64,000 bases of DNA from NCBI RefSeq assembly GCF_022539505.1, contig NC_061508.1:62133754-62197753 (forward strand), in the 5' to 3' direction. The stretch is from Lolium rigidum. Its lineage: Eukaryota; Streptophyta; Magnoliopsida; Poales; Poaceae. A program made the translations under genes and the position numbers. The notes beneath the pieces were generated by a model. It made no database searches, was not told the origin of the DNA, and was given only the letters and a program-made list of their open reading frames with translations. This document shows, in pieces, positions 44,112 through 54,834 of this stretch. Numbering within the stretch: the first letter of the stretch is position 1; every line of letters begins with the position of its first letter.

Positions 44112-45709
44112 TGATGGCGTGTATTTCACACGTTCGTTGGGCAACCCCAAGAGGAAGGTATGATGCGCACAGCAGCAAGTTTTCCCTCAGAAAGAAACCA
44201 AGGTTTATCGAACCAGGAGGAGCCAAGAAGCACGTTGAAGGTTGATGGCGGCGGGATGTAGTGCGGCGCAACACCGGAGATTCCGGCGCCAACGTGGAAC
44301 CCGCACAACACAACCAAAGTATTTTGCCCCAACGAAACAGAGTGAGGTTGTCAATCTCACCGGCTTGCTGCAACAAAGGATTAACCGTATTGTGTGGAAG
44401 ATGATTGTTTGCAGAGAAAATAGTAAAAACAAGTATTGCGACGAGATTTGTATTTCAAGATTAAAGAATGGACCGGGGTCCACAGCTCACTAGAGGTGTC
44501 TCTCCCATAAGATAAAAGCATGTTGGGTGAACAAATTACAGTCGGGCAATTGACAAATAGAGAGGGCATAACAATGCACATACATGACATGATAAGTATA
44601 GTGAGATTTAATTGGGCATTACGACAAAGTACATAGACCGCCATCCAACTGCATCTATGCCTAAAAAGTCCACCTTCGAGGTTATCATCCGAACCCCTCC
44701 AGCATTAAGTTGCTAACAACAGTACAATTGCATTAAGTATGGTGCGTAATGTAATCAACAACTACATCCTCTGGACATAGCGCCAATGTTTTATCCCTAG
44801 TGGCAACAGCACAACACAACCTTAGGGGTTTCTGTCACTCCCCAGGTGTCAATGCGAGGCATGAACCCACTATCGAGCATAAGTACTCCCTCTTGGAGTT
44901 AAAAGTAAAAACTTGGCCGAGCCTCTACTAGTAACGGAGAGCATGCAAGATCATAAACAACACATATGTAATAACTTGATAATTAACATGACATGGTATT
45001 CTCTATCCATCGGATCCCGACAAACACAACATATAGAATTACGAGATAGATGATCTTGATCATGTTAGGCAGCTCACAAGATCCAACAATGAAGCACAAT
45101 GAGGAGAAGACAACCATCTAGCTACTGCTATGGACCCATAGTCCAGGGGTGAACTACTCACTCATCACTCCGGAGGCGACCATGGCGGTGTAGAGTCCTC
45201 CGGGAGATGAATCCCCTCTCGGCGGTGGTGCCGGAGGAGATCTCCGTAATCCCCGAGATGGGATCGGCGGCGACGGCGTCTCGCATGGTTTTCCGTATCG
45301 TGGTTTTTCGCATCGGGGGTTTCGCGACGGAGGCTTTAAGTAGGCGGAAGGGCGCAGTCGGGGGCTAACGAGGGGCCCACACTATAGGTCGGCGCGGCCG
45401 GGGCTTGGGCCGCGCCGCCCTATAGTTTGGCCACCTTGTGGCCCCACTTCGTGTGTTCTTCGGTCTTCCGGAAGCTCCGTGGAAAAATAGGGCCCCGGGT
45501 CTTCGTTTCGTCCAATTCCGAGAATATTTCGTTACTAGGATTTCGAAACCAAAAACAGCGTAAAACAGGAACCGGCACTTCGGCATCTTGTTAATAGGTT
45601 AGTTCCGGAAAATGCACTAATATGACATAAAGTGTGCATAAAACATGTAGGTATCATCAATAATATGGCATAGAACATAAGAAATTATCGATACGTCGGA
45701 GACGTATCA
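44112..45709 (-). repeat. LTR of element D
   Basis: Plus-strand ends TGATGGCGTG and GACGTATCA, 1598 bp, the same subfamily as the LTRs of C with more differences. The terminal palindrome lies at 45690-45708. Confidence 0.88.
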
Positions 45710-47432
45710 AGCATCCCCAAGCTTAGTTCACGCTCGTCCCGAGCGGGTAAAACGATAACAAAGATAATTTCTGAAGTGATATGACATCATAACCTTGATC
45801 ATACTATTTGTAAATATATGTAGTGGATGCAGCGATCAAAACAATGGTGATGACATGAGTAAACAGGTGAATCATATAGCAAAGACTTTTCATGAATAGT
45901 ACTTCAAGACAAGTATTAATAAGTCTTGCATAAGAGTTAACTCATAAAGCAATAAATCAAAGTAAAGGCATTGAAGCAACGCAAAGGAAGATTAAGTTTC
46001 AGCGGTTGCTTTCAACTTGTAACATGTATATCTCATGGATAATTGTCAACATAGAGTAATATAACAAGTACAATATGCAAGTATGTAGGAATCAATGCAC
46101 GGTTCACACAAGTGTTTGCTTCTTGAGGTGGAGAGAAATAGGTGAACTGACTCAACATAAAAGTAAAGAGAATGGTCCTTCAAAGAGGAAAGCATCGATT
46201 GCTATATTTGTGCTAGAGCTTTTATTTTGAAAACATGAAACAATTTTGTCAACGGTAGTAATAAAGCATATGAGTTATGTACATTATATCTTACAAGTTG
46301 CAAGTCTCATGCATAGTATACTAATAGTGCCCGCACCTTGTCCTAATTAACTTGGACTACCGGATCTTTGCAATGCACATGTTTTGACCAAGTGTCACAA
46401 TGGGGTACCTCCATGTCGCCTGTACAAAGGTCTAAGGAGAAAGCTCGCATTTTGGATTTCTCGCTTTTGATTATTCTCAACTTAGACATCCATACCGGGA
46501 CAACATGGACAACGAGATAATGGACTCCTCTTTAATGCATAAGCATGTGGCAACAATTATTATTCTCATATGAGATTGAGGATATATGTCCAAACTGAAA
46601 CTTCCACCATGAATCATGGCTTTAGTTAGCGGCCCAAAGTTCTTCTCTAACAATATGCATGCTCCAACCATGAAGGTGGTAGATCTCTCTTGCTTCGGAC
46701 AAGACGGACATGCATAGCAACTCACATGATATCCAACAAAGAATAGTTGATGGCGTCCCCGTAAACATGGTTATCGCTCAACAAGCAACTTAATAAGAGA
46801 TAAAGTGCATAAGTACATATTCAATACTACAATAGTTTTTAAGCTATTTGTCCCATGAGCTATATATTGCAAAGGTGAATGATGGAATTTTAAAGGTAGC
46901 ACTCAAGCAATTTACTTTGGAATGGCGGATAAATACCATGTAGTAGGTAGGTATGGTGGACACAAATGGCATAGTGGTTGGCTCAAGGATTTTGGATGCA
47001 TGAGAAGTATTCCCTCTCGATACAAGGTTTAGGCTAGCAAGGTTATTTGAAACAAACACAAGGATGAACGGTACAGCAAAACTCACATAAAAGACATATG
47101 GTAAACATTATAAGACTCCATACCGTCTTCCTTGTTGTTCAAAACTCAATACTAGATGTTATCTAGACTCTAGAGAAACCAAATATGCAAACCAAATTAG
47201 CAAGCTCTAAGTATTTCTTCATTAATGGGTGCAAAGTATATGATGCAAGAGCTTAAACATGAGCACAACAATTGCCAAGTATCAAATTATCCAAGACATT
47301 ATAGCAATTTACTACATGTATCATTTTCCAATTCCAACCATATAACAATTTAACGAAGATGAAACTTCGCCATGAATACTATGAGTAGAGCCTAAGGACA
47401 TATTTGTCCATATGCAACAGCGGAGCGTGTCT
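44112..47432 (-). mobile_element. Element D, C-type non-autonomous element, 3' LTR plus partial internal region
   Basis: An LTR at 44112-45709 is followed inward by the same internal sequence as C (45710-47432 versus 31533-33250). It includes the CCCCAAGCTTAG motif (45711-45726) and the CGCTCG-TCC-CGAGCG hairpin (45731-45745). It is inserted in Copia F. The internal region stops within GGAGCGTGTCT, where the LTR of H begins. The rest of D, if present, lies beyond H or in the gap. No coding sequence is retained. Confidence 0.85.
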
Positions 47433-49159
47433 TGATACGTCTCCAACGTATCGATAATTTCTTGTGTTCCATGCCACATTATTGATGTTATCTACATGTT
47501 ATATGCACACTTTATGTCATATTCGTGCATTTTCTGGAACTAACCTATTAACAAGATGCCGAAGTGCCGGTTCTCGTTTTCTCGCTATTTTTGGTTTCAG
47601 AAATCCTAGTAACGAAATATTCTCGGAATCGGACGAAATCAACGCCAAAGATCTTAGAATCCCCGGAAGCATCCAGAACACACGAGAGGGACCAGAGGGG
47701 GGCACAAGCCCACCACACCATACCCTGGCGCGGCCTAGGGGGGGCCCGCGCCCCCCTAGGGTTTGGCCAGCCCTTCGACCCCCTGGCGCCGCCTCTTCGC
47801 CTATATAAAGCCCCTGGATCAGAAACCTCGGGGCGTTCGACGAAAACCACAGAAACCTTCCAGAGCCGCCGCCATCGCGAAGCCAAGATCTGGGGGACAG
47901 GAGTCTCTGTTCCGGCACCCTGCCGGAGCGGGGAAGTGCCCCCGGAAGGCTTCTCCATCGACACCGCTGCCATCTCCACCGCCATCTTCATCACCGCTGC
48001 TGCTCCCATGAGGAGGAGTAGTTCTCCATCGAGGCTCGGGGCTGTACCGGTAGCTATGTGGTTCATCTCTCTCCTATGTGCTTCAATACAATAATCTCAT
48101 GAGCTGCCTTACATGATTGAGATTCATATGATGATGCTTGTAATCTAGATGTCATTATGTTAGTCAAGTGAGTTTTACTTATGTGATCTCCGGAGACTCC
48201 TTGTCCCACGTGTGTAAAGGTGACAAGTGTGTGCACCGTGTGGGTCTCTTAGGCCATATTTCACAGAATACTTATTCACTCGTTGAATGGCATAGTGAGG
48301 TGCTTATTTATATCTCTTTATGATTGCAATGTGTTTGTATCACAATTTATCTATGTGCTACTCTAGTGATGTGTTATTAAAGTAGTTTTATTCCTCCCGC
48401 ACGTGTGCAAAGGTGACGAGTGTGTGCACCGTGCTAGTACTTGGTTTATGCTATGATCATGATCTCTTGTAGATTGCGAAGTTAACTATTGCTATGATAA
48501 TATTGATGTGATCTATTCCTCCTACATATGCGTGAAGGTGACAGGTGTGCATGCTATGTTAGTACTTGGTTTAGTCGTGTTGATCTATCTTACACTAAAG
48601 GTTACTAAAATATGAGCATTATTGTGGAGCTTGTTAACTCCGGCATTGAGGGTTCGTGTAATCCTACGCAATGTGTTCATCATCCAACAAAAGTGTAGAG
48701 TATGCATTTATCTATTCTGTTATGTGATCAATGTTGAGAGTGTCCACTAGTGAAAGTGTAATCCCTAGGCCTTGTTCCTAAATATCGCTATCGCTGCTTG
48801 TTTACTCGTTTTACTGCGTTACTACTGCTGCGTTACTACTGCTACATTACTACTGCTTGTTTACTGTCCTGGGCAAAGCACTTTTCTGGTGTCGTTTCCG
48901 TTGCTACTACTTATTCATACCACCTGTATTTCACTATCTCTTCGCCGAACTAGTGCACCTATTAGGTGTGTTGGGGACACAAGAGACTTCTTGCTTTGTG
49001 GTTGCAGGGTTGCATGAGAGGGATATCTTTGACCTCTTCCTCCCCGAGTTCGATAAACCTTGGGTATCCACTTAAGGGAAACTTGCTGCTGTTCTACGGA
49101 CCTCTCGCTCTTGGAGGCCCAACACTTGTCTACAAGAATAGAAGCTCCCGTAGACATCA
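47433..49159 (+). repeat. 5' LTR of element H
   Basis: 1727 bp from TGATACGTCTCCAACGTATC to GTAGACATCA. It has the same ends and layout as the solo LTR 25392-27113 reversed. A CTATATAAAGCC box lies near 47800. Confidence 0.88.
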
Positions 49160-49179
49160 AGCACTTTTCTCGGCGCCGT

Positions 49180-49245
49180 TGCCGGGGAGGAAAGGTAAAA
49201 GGCTCTCATACTTCGGTCTCGGGTAAAGTATTTTTCTGGCGCCGT
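49180..49245 (+). promoter_or_regulatory. Primer-binding site of H with a second partial copy
   Basis: GGCGCCGTTGCCGGGGAG at about 49181 lies 20 bases inside the LTR end. A second word TCTGGCGCCGTTGTGTG follows at about 49228. Only the first has the full core. Confidence 0.6.
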
Positions 49246-49323
49246 TGTGTGTGTGCTCAAAGCTATTTCCTTTAGATCCTGCAATTGCATCTTGTTGTTT
49301 CTTGTTTACACTAGTTTGGCATA

Positions 49324-50062
49324 ATGTACAAGAGTGAGCTTCTTATTCTATTTCCTGATTTAAAACATGGATTGTTTGATGCGAAAATTAAAAAACCTAT
49401 GAAATCTTATTTGCATGCTGGTAGTAATATTAGTATGAACGCTTTGAACACCATTGTTGATAATGATATAGAAAGTTCTAAGCTTGGGGAAGTCTGGTTT
49501 GCATGATATTTTTAGTCCCCCAAGCATTGAGGAGAAAATTTTCTTTGATGATACTTTGCCTCCTATTTCTGATGATGATAATGATAGTGGTCTTTTGGTG
49601 CCACCTACTATGGAGAGTAAATTTTGTTGTGATTATACTATGCCTCCTACACTTGATGAGAATAATAATGATAGCTACTTTGTTGAATTTGCTCCCACTA
49701 CAACTAATAAAATTGATTATGCCTATGTGGAGAGTAATAATTTTATGCATGAGACTCATGATAAGAATGCTTTATGTGATAGTTATATTGTTGAGTTTGC
49801 TCATGATGCTACTGAAAGTTATTATGAGAGAGGAAAATATGGTTGTAGGAATTTTCATGTTACTAAAATGCCTCTCTATGTGCTGAAATTTTTGAAGCTA
49901 CACTTGTTTTATCTTCCTATGCTTGTTACTTTGCTCTTCATGAACTTGTTTATTTACAAGATTCCTATGCATAGGAAGCATGTTAGACTTAAATGTGTTT
50001 TGAATTTGCCTCTTGATGCTCTCTTTTGCTTCAAATACTATTTCTTGCGAGTGCATCATTAA
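49324..50062 (+). pseudogene. Small conserved ORF of element H, frameshifted
   Basis: The counterpart of the frame in C. It opens at 49324 (MYKSELLILFPDLKHG), carries KKPMKSYLHAGSNISMNALN, stops after SKLGEVWFA, and continues in the +1 frame. That frame holds DIFSPPSIEEKIFFDDTLPP, two acidic DDDND/DENNND blocks, YFVEFAPTTTNKIDYAYVE and HETHDKNALCDSYIVEFA. It ends in a Leu/Phe-rich, then basic tail (CFKYYFLRVHH) with a stop at about 50060. The shift lies at the same CTTGGGGAAG word as in C but in the other direction. The acidic middle and hydrophobic tail are the visible properties. Function unknown. Confidence 0.5.
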
Positions 50063-51231
50063 AACAGCTGAGCCCATCTTAATGGCTAAAAAGAAAGAAC
50101 TTCTTGGGAGATAACCCATGTGTTATTTTGCTACAGTACTTTGTTTTATATTTGTGTCTTGGAAGTTGTTTACTACTGTAGCAACCTCTCCTTATCTTAG
50201 TTTTGTGTTTTGTTGTGCCAAGTAAAGTCTTTGATAGTAAAGTAAGTACTAGATTTGGATTACTGCGCATGAAACAGATTTCTTTGCTGTCACGAATCTG
50301 GGTCTAATTCTCTCGTAGGTAACTCAGAAAATTATGCCAATTTACGTGAGTGATCCTCAGATATGTACGCAACTTTCATTCAATTTGAGCATTTTCATTT
50401 GAGCAAGTCTGGTGGCCTAATAAAATCCATCTTTACGGACTGTTCTGTTTTGACAGATTCTGCCTTTTATTTCGCATTGCCTCTTTTGCTATGTTGGATG
50501 AATTTCTTTGATCCATTAATGTCCAGTAGCTTTATGCAATGTCCGAAGTGTTAAGAATGATTGTGTCACCTCTGAACATGTTAATTTTTATTGTCCACTA
50601 ACCCTCTAATGAGTTGTTTCGAGTTTGGTGTGGAGGAAGTTTTCAAGGGTCAAGAGAGGAGGATGATATACTACGATCAAGAAGAGTGAAAAGTCTAAGC
50701 TTGGGGATGCCCCGGTGGTTCATCCCTGCATATATCAAGAAGACTCAAGCGTCTAAGCTTGGGGATGCCCAAGGCATCCCCTTCTTCATCGATAAATTAT
50801 CGTGTTCCTTCTCTTGAAACTATATTTTTATTCGGTCACATCTTATGTGCTTTACTTGGAGCGTCTCGTGTGCTTTTGTTTTTGTTTTTGTTTGAATAAA
50901 TTGGATTACATCATGCTTGTGTGGGAGAGAGACACGCTCCGCTGGTTCATATGAACACATGTGTTCTTAGCTCATAATATTCATGGCGAAGTTTCCTCTT
51001 CGTTAAATTGTTATATGGTTGGAATTGGAAAATGATACATGTAGTAATTGCTATAATGTCTTGGGTAATGTGATACTTGGCAATTGTTGTGCTCATGTTT
51101 AAGCTCTTGCATCATATACTTTGCACCTATTAGTGAAGAATACACAGAGCATGCTAAAATTTGGTTTGCATAATTGGTCTCTCTAAAGTCTAGATAATTT
51201 CTAGTATTGAGTTTGAACAACAAGGAAGACG
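50063..51231 (+). other. Non-coding internal region of H
   Basis: Reverse-complement relative of 33060-34110 in C. It contains CTAAGCTTGGGGATGC twice (50695-50710, 50753-50768) and the inverted repeat GGGGATGCC-CAA-GGCATCCCC (50761-50781). It ends at the gap. Confidence 0.7.
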
Positions 51232-51331
51232 NNNNNNNNNNNNNNNNNNNNNNNNNNNNNNNNNNNNNNNNNNNNNNNNNNNNNNNNNNNNNNNNNNNNN
51301 NNNNNNNNNNNNNNNNNNNNNNNNNNNNNNN
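51232..51331. other. Assembly gap (100 N)
   Basis: Exactly 100 unknown bases between element H and the Athila element I. The true distance is unknown. Confidence 0.99.
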
Positions 51332-51368
51332 CTATTCACCCCCCTCTAGGCGACATCTCGATCTTTCA

Positions 51369-52100
51369 AAATCTCAGCAAAACCCTAATTTCTAAAGGGA
51401 TAGAATAGATTGAAAAGAGTATTAAGAAAAGGAAAACTTAAAAAAGAAGGGCAAATAAAGGAAACCTGCATCGGCGCCGACATATGGTACGGGCGGGTTT
51501 TCTCCGTACCATCTGCCCGTACCGAGGTAGGCATCGACCTTTATCTCTTTTATTTAACTAAACAATCAAATAATACGGAAAGATGTAGCGGAACTAGGCG
51601 AGAGAAGACAGAGACTTTAGCGATCGTTAGTACGGGCATATCTGCCCGTACTACCCGACCGTACCAAAGAATATCAGAAAAGCGGGAGAAAAAGTATCAG
51701 AAATTTTAATGACCATGGGTATGGGGGAATACGCCGGTACGACCCGGTCATACCGAAATAAACAAAAGTGGCCGAAAACTGATGAAATCCAGTAGGTTTA
51801 GCGACCAGCGGTACGGGTAGATGCGCCCGTACCTGCTGACTGTATCGAGGCTAAAAACATATGCAAATTCAATGTTTGATAAGGATAAGTATGAAGAATT
51901 CAAATAAAACTTTGACCTGAGCTCTTAAGGTGCAAAAATTATCGACAAAATACTTCTCATATTAAGTGCTGACATAGGTGTCTTTAATGAATTCTTCGAC
52001 CGAAACTAGTTGAACCTCTGTAGCATCACCTACCTCCTCAGCCCTATGATGCTTGAGGCGCTGACCATTAACAATCCATGAGCTGGAGGTAGATTTTCCT
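51369..52100 (-). other. 3' UTR of element I with hairpin repeats
   Basis: Non-coding. Perfect or near-perfect hairpins built on GTACGGGC occur at 51484-51512 (9-bp stem), 51628-51653 (11-bp stem, 4-nt loop) and 51806-51837 (8-bp core stem). A further imperfect copy lies near 51734-51760. Confidence 0.6.
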
Positions 52101-52117
52101 TTTAGTTTTACCGCACC

Positions 52118-53440
52118 TTAAGGGTAAGATTCCTCTACATCATATGGTCCTTCCCACTTCGATCTTAATTTTCCTACAAAAAACTTAAGACGAGAGTTGA
52201 ATCGCAAAACTTTATCTCCTTGTTTGAACTCTCTCTTCTGAATCTTTCTATCGTGCCATCTCTTGACTTTCTCCTTGAAAAGCCTAGCACTCTCGTAGGC
52301 CTCACTTCTTAATTCATCTACACCTTGTATGTCTAGTAACCTTTTTTCTCCATTAGTTTTAAAATCGTAGTTCAATCTTTTAACTGCCCAGAAAGCTTTA
52401 TGTTCTAGTTCTAAAGGCAAATGACAAGTTTTACCATAAACATTTTTATAAGGTGTAGTTCCCATTGGGTTTTTGAATGCAGTACAGTATGCCCATAGGG
52501 AATCATTAAGCCTCATACACCAGTGGTGTTAACTGTCTTCTGAAGTATTGATTTGATTTCTCTATTGGATAATTCGACTTGCCCACTAGTCTGCGGGTGA
52601 TAAGGTGATGCTACTCGATGATTAACTCCATACTTATGAAGGATTCTTTGAAAGGTTCCTTCCATCAAGTGAGTTCCACCATCCGTGATTAAAACTTTAG
52701 GAACTCCAAATCTAGGAAAAACTATATCTTTTATCATTTTAATAGAGGTTGCCGCATCTGCATGAGTAGTTGGGATTACTTCAACCCATTTGGTGACATA
52801 ATCGACAACAACTAAAATATGAGTATATCCATTTGATGTAGGAAAAGGTCCCATGAAATCCATATCCCAAACATCGAAGGGTTCAAGTATACGATTGTAA
52901 TTCATGGCCATTTCTTGTCTTCTCCATATGCTACTCATGCATTGACAAGAATCACAATTCTTAACAATTTCATTGGCATCTTTGAATAAAGTTGGCCAAT
53001 AAAAACCTGATTGTAGAACCTTTGTAGCTGTTTGAAATCCGTCGTGAAGTTCATCGTAAGGACTTGCATGGCAAGCTTTCGGAATGAGGAGCATTTCACT
53101 TTCAGGTACACATCTTCTAATCATGCCATCCACTCCATGCCTGTATAAATAAGGTTCATCCATAAGTAATGTTTTAAATCATTGAAGAATTTTCTTCTTT
53201 GATGTAAACCCGTGTCCTTTGGTAGAAACCTACCTACAAGAAAATTAGCATAATCTGGAAACCAAGAATCGTTAGAATTAACAACTACAAGGTATTCTCT
53301 TGGTATAGACTCATTAATAGGAACGGGATCATAAGCTATGTCTTCCATGCGAGATAAATGATCAATAACGTGATTATCTTTACCGCGCCTATCCACTATT
53401 TTCAAATCATATTATTGGAGTAACAATACCCACCTAATCA
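52118..53440 (-). pseudogene. Athila pol remnant: RNase H end and integrase
   Basis: The RNase H C-terminus (IVDRRGKDNHVIDHLSRME) lies at 53405-53340. An integrase HHCC zinc finger region follows ([11 protein letters not shown] ... [20 protein letters not shown]). The DDE core has [14 protein letters not shown] (first Asp), [10 protein letters not shown] (second Asp) and [13 protein letters not shown] (Glu). The C-terminal part YGKTCHLPLELEHKAFWAVK continues to GDKVLRFNSRLKFFVGKLRS and WEGPYDV at 52130. A frameshift or stop splits core and C-terminus near 52513, and a stop interrupts the QEFDL-type segment at 53412. It joins retroviral-type DNA to target DNA in intact relatives. Broken here. 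Confidence 0.88.
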
Positions 53441-53475
53441 ATCGGGCACCACTAGCAATCGGATCCAGATTCTAG

Positions 53476-53744
53476 CTTCCCATCGGACCACTGTTAATTT
53501 TACCGTCCGATTTTATTGAGCTGGACCGTCTGATTTGAAGCTGCACACCCCGCGCATGTAGCATTGTTATGTTGACAAGCACCGGGCGTGAAATATGGCA
53601 CCGATAGGTTGCTTCCTGATTTAAAAAGCTTCCGTGATTCCATCCTTCCAAAGAGGCATGCCCGTTTATGTCGTTGCACCTGAGACCTGTTCGTACGCGT
53701 CCAGGAACATAGGCTGCCATTACTCCATACGAGGCTCCTCCTTA
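53476..53744. other. Host spacer, nothing recognised
   Basis: Short sequence between the truncated Athila and the MITE. No coding support. Confidence 0.35.
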
Positions 53745-54366
53745 GGGCATCTTCAGCGGGGCGACGTAAACGAACGTTGTGCGACCGTTTGCGTCCGCGC
53801 GGATCGGAAATGCGTCTGCACCCAGCTCCAACGGGTGATGCATCATGTTCGGGGCGTTCGGCGCGACGCAAACGCGGCGCAAATATGCGGCACGTTTGCG
53901 TCTCCGCGGATGATGCGCGGTCGCGCCAACCGTCCGCTCGCTTCCCTCACGGGCCCGCCTGGAAGCGACCCTGTATCATGGCATCGCTTCCGCGGCCAGT
54001 GCTTCCGCGGTCAATGCTTCCGCGTCTACGCCGCAGCCTTCGCCTCCACCTCCAGCATCGCCGGTGCGTCCGGCGTACGTCCGCCGGTTCCCAACTGGCC
54101 GTGGACGGTACCGGAGCTCATCGGGTTCGACAGCGACGAGGAGAAGCAGTAGGCGCAGGCGTTTAGGGTTTATTTTCATGTGTTAAACTATGTAAATTAT
54201 GTTTTCATGTTATAAAAAAATGATTCTCGCAAAAAATGCGTCGTGCCGCTGGAGTCACCCCCGACGCAAACGGACGCGCGGTCGATTTCGACCATTTCGG
54301 CCGACCCAAACGGACGCGCGCGGACATTTTCGAACGCTGAAGTGCGTCGCCTCGCTAGCGATACCC
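53745..54366. mobile_element. PIF/Harbinger-type MITE, 622 bp, TSD TTA
   Basis: Imperfect terminal inverted repeats start GGGCATCTTCAGCGGGGCGACG on the left and GGGTATCGCTAGCGAGGCGACG on the right (reverse complement). They are flanked by TTA at 53742-53744 and 54367-54369. The TTA duplication and GGGC/GGGT terminus fit PIF/Harbinger. Repeated GACGCAAACG/TTTGCGTC words lie inside. A frame ending at 54152 (VPELIGFDSDEEKQ) may be a remnant of a captured or accessory coding segment. Confidence 0.75.
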
Positions 54367-54369
54367 TTA

Positions 54370-54834
54370 GGTGGAAACATGGCGCACCTGACTGACAACA
54401 TCGATTATCCTCCATATACGAATCCCTTCTTCTGACGTCCTTCGTGCGTGATCGATCCTAAACAGAGAGAGGAAGTTGGGAGGAGCTGCAACCGATGGAA
54501 TTGCTCAAAATAATGAAGAATTTCGGTAGCCCCCTATTGTCAACCATGGTGATGATGAGCCATGGATTGATCTTCAAACTTTGTTAATGGTGGTGTTTCT
54601 TGAGTATGTCCGTTCAAAGGTGTGAATTTTTTTAGTTGGATCCGTGACGATGGTGCTGTATGTGGATGCAACACACCGTAGCTTTCTTTTTAGCTCCAGA
54701 AGCTTATAAATAAGCTGTCGGAATCATTACTCCTACATATGCATGTAGCTTGCAAAAACGAAGCTATGTTTCAGTATAGTAGAAGCTATTTCATAAATCA
54801 TAAGAAGCAAAGAGCATTTGGTAGATATACTATA
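54370..54834. other. Spacer and first half of a split tandem repeat
   Basis: 54370-54740 shows nothing recognisable. 54742-54834 is the left half of a ~183-bp unit split by Copia B; its right half is 60628-60717. Confidence 0.5.

Larger units (their letters stand above)
47433..51231 (+). mobile_element. Element H, related non-autonomous element in plus orientation, cut by the gap
   Basis: 5' LTR 47433-49159, then a GGCGCCGTTGCCGGGGAGGA primer site (about 49182), a small frameshifted reading frame (49324-50062) and a non-coding internal region similar to C in reverse orientation up to the gap. Its LTR belongs to the subfamily of the solo LTR at 25392, not that of C. It breaks the internal region of D. 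Confidence 0.85.
51332..53475 (-). mobile_element. Athila-lineage Gypsy element I, partial, minus strand
   Basis: The left edge (51332-51368) is the reverse complement of an LTR start (TGAAAGATCGAGATGTCGCC). A ~700-bp 3' UTR with repeated GTACGGGC hairpins and a pol fragment covering integrase and the end of RNase H follow. Homology ends near 53475 in sequence still in frame upstream of the RNase H, so the element is truncated there. The KTCHLPLELEHKAFWAVKRL signature in the integrase C-terminal part is characteristic of the Athila lineage. Confidence 0.85.
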
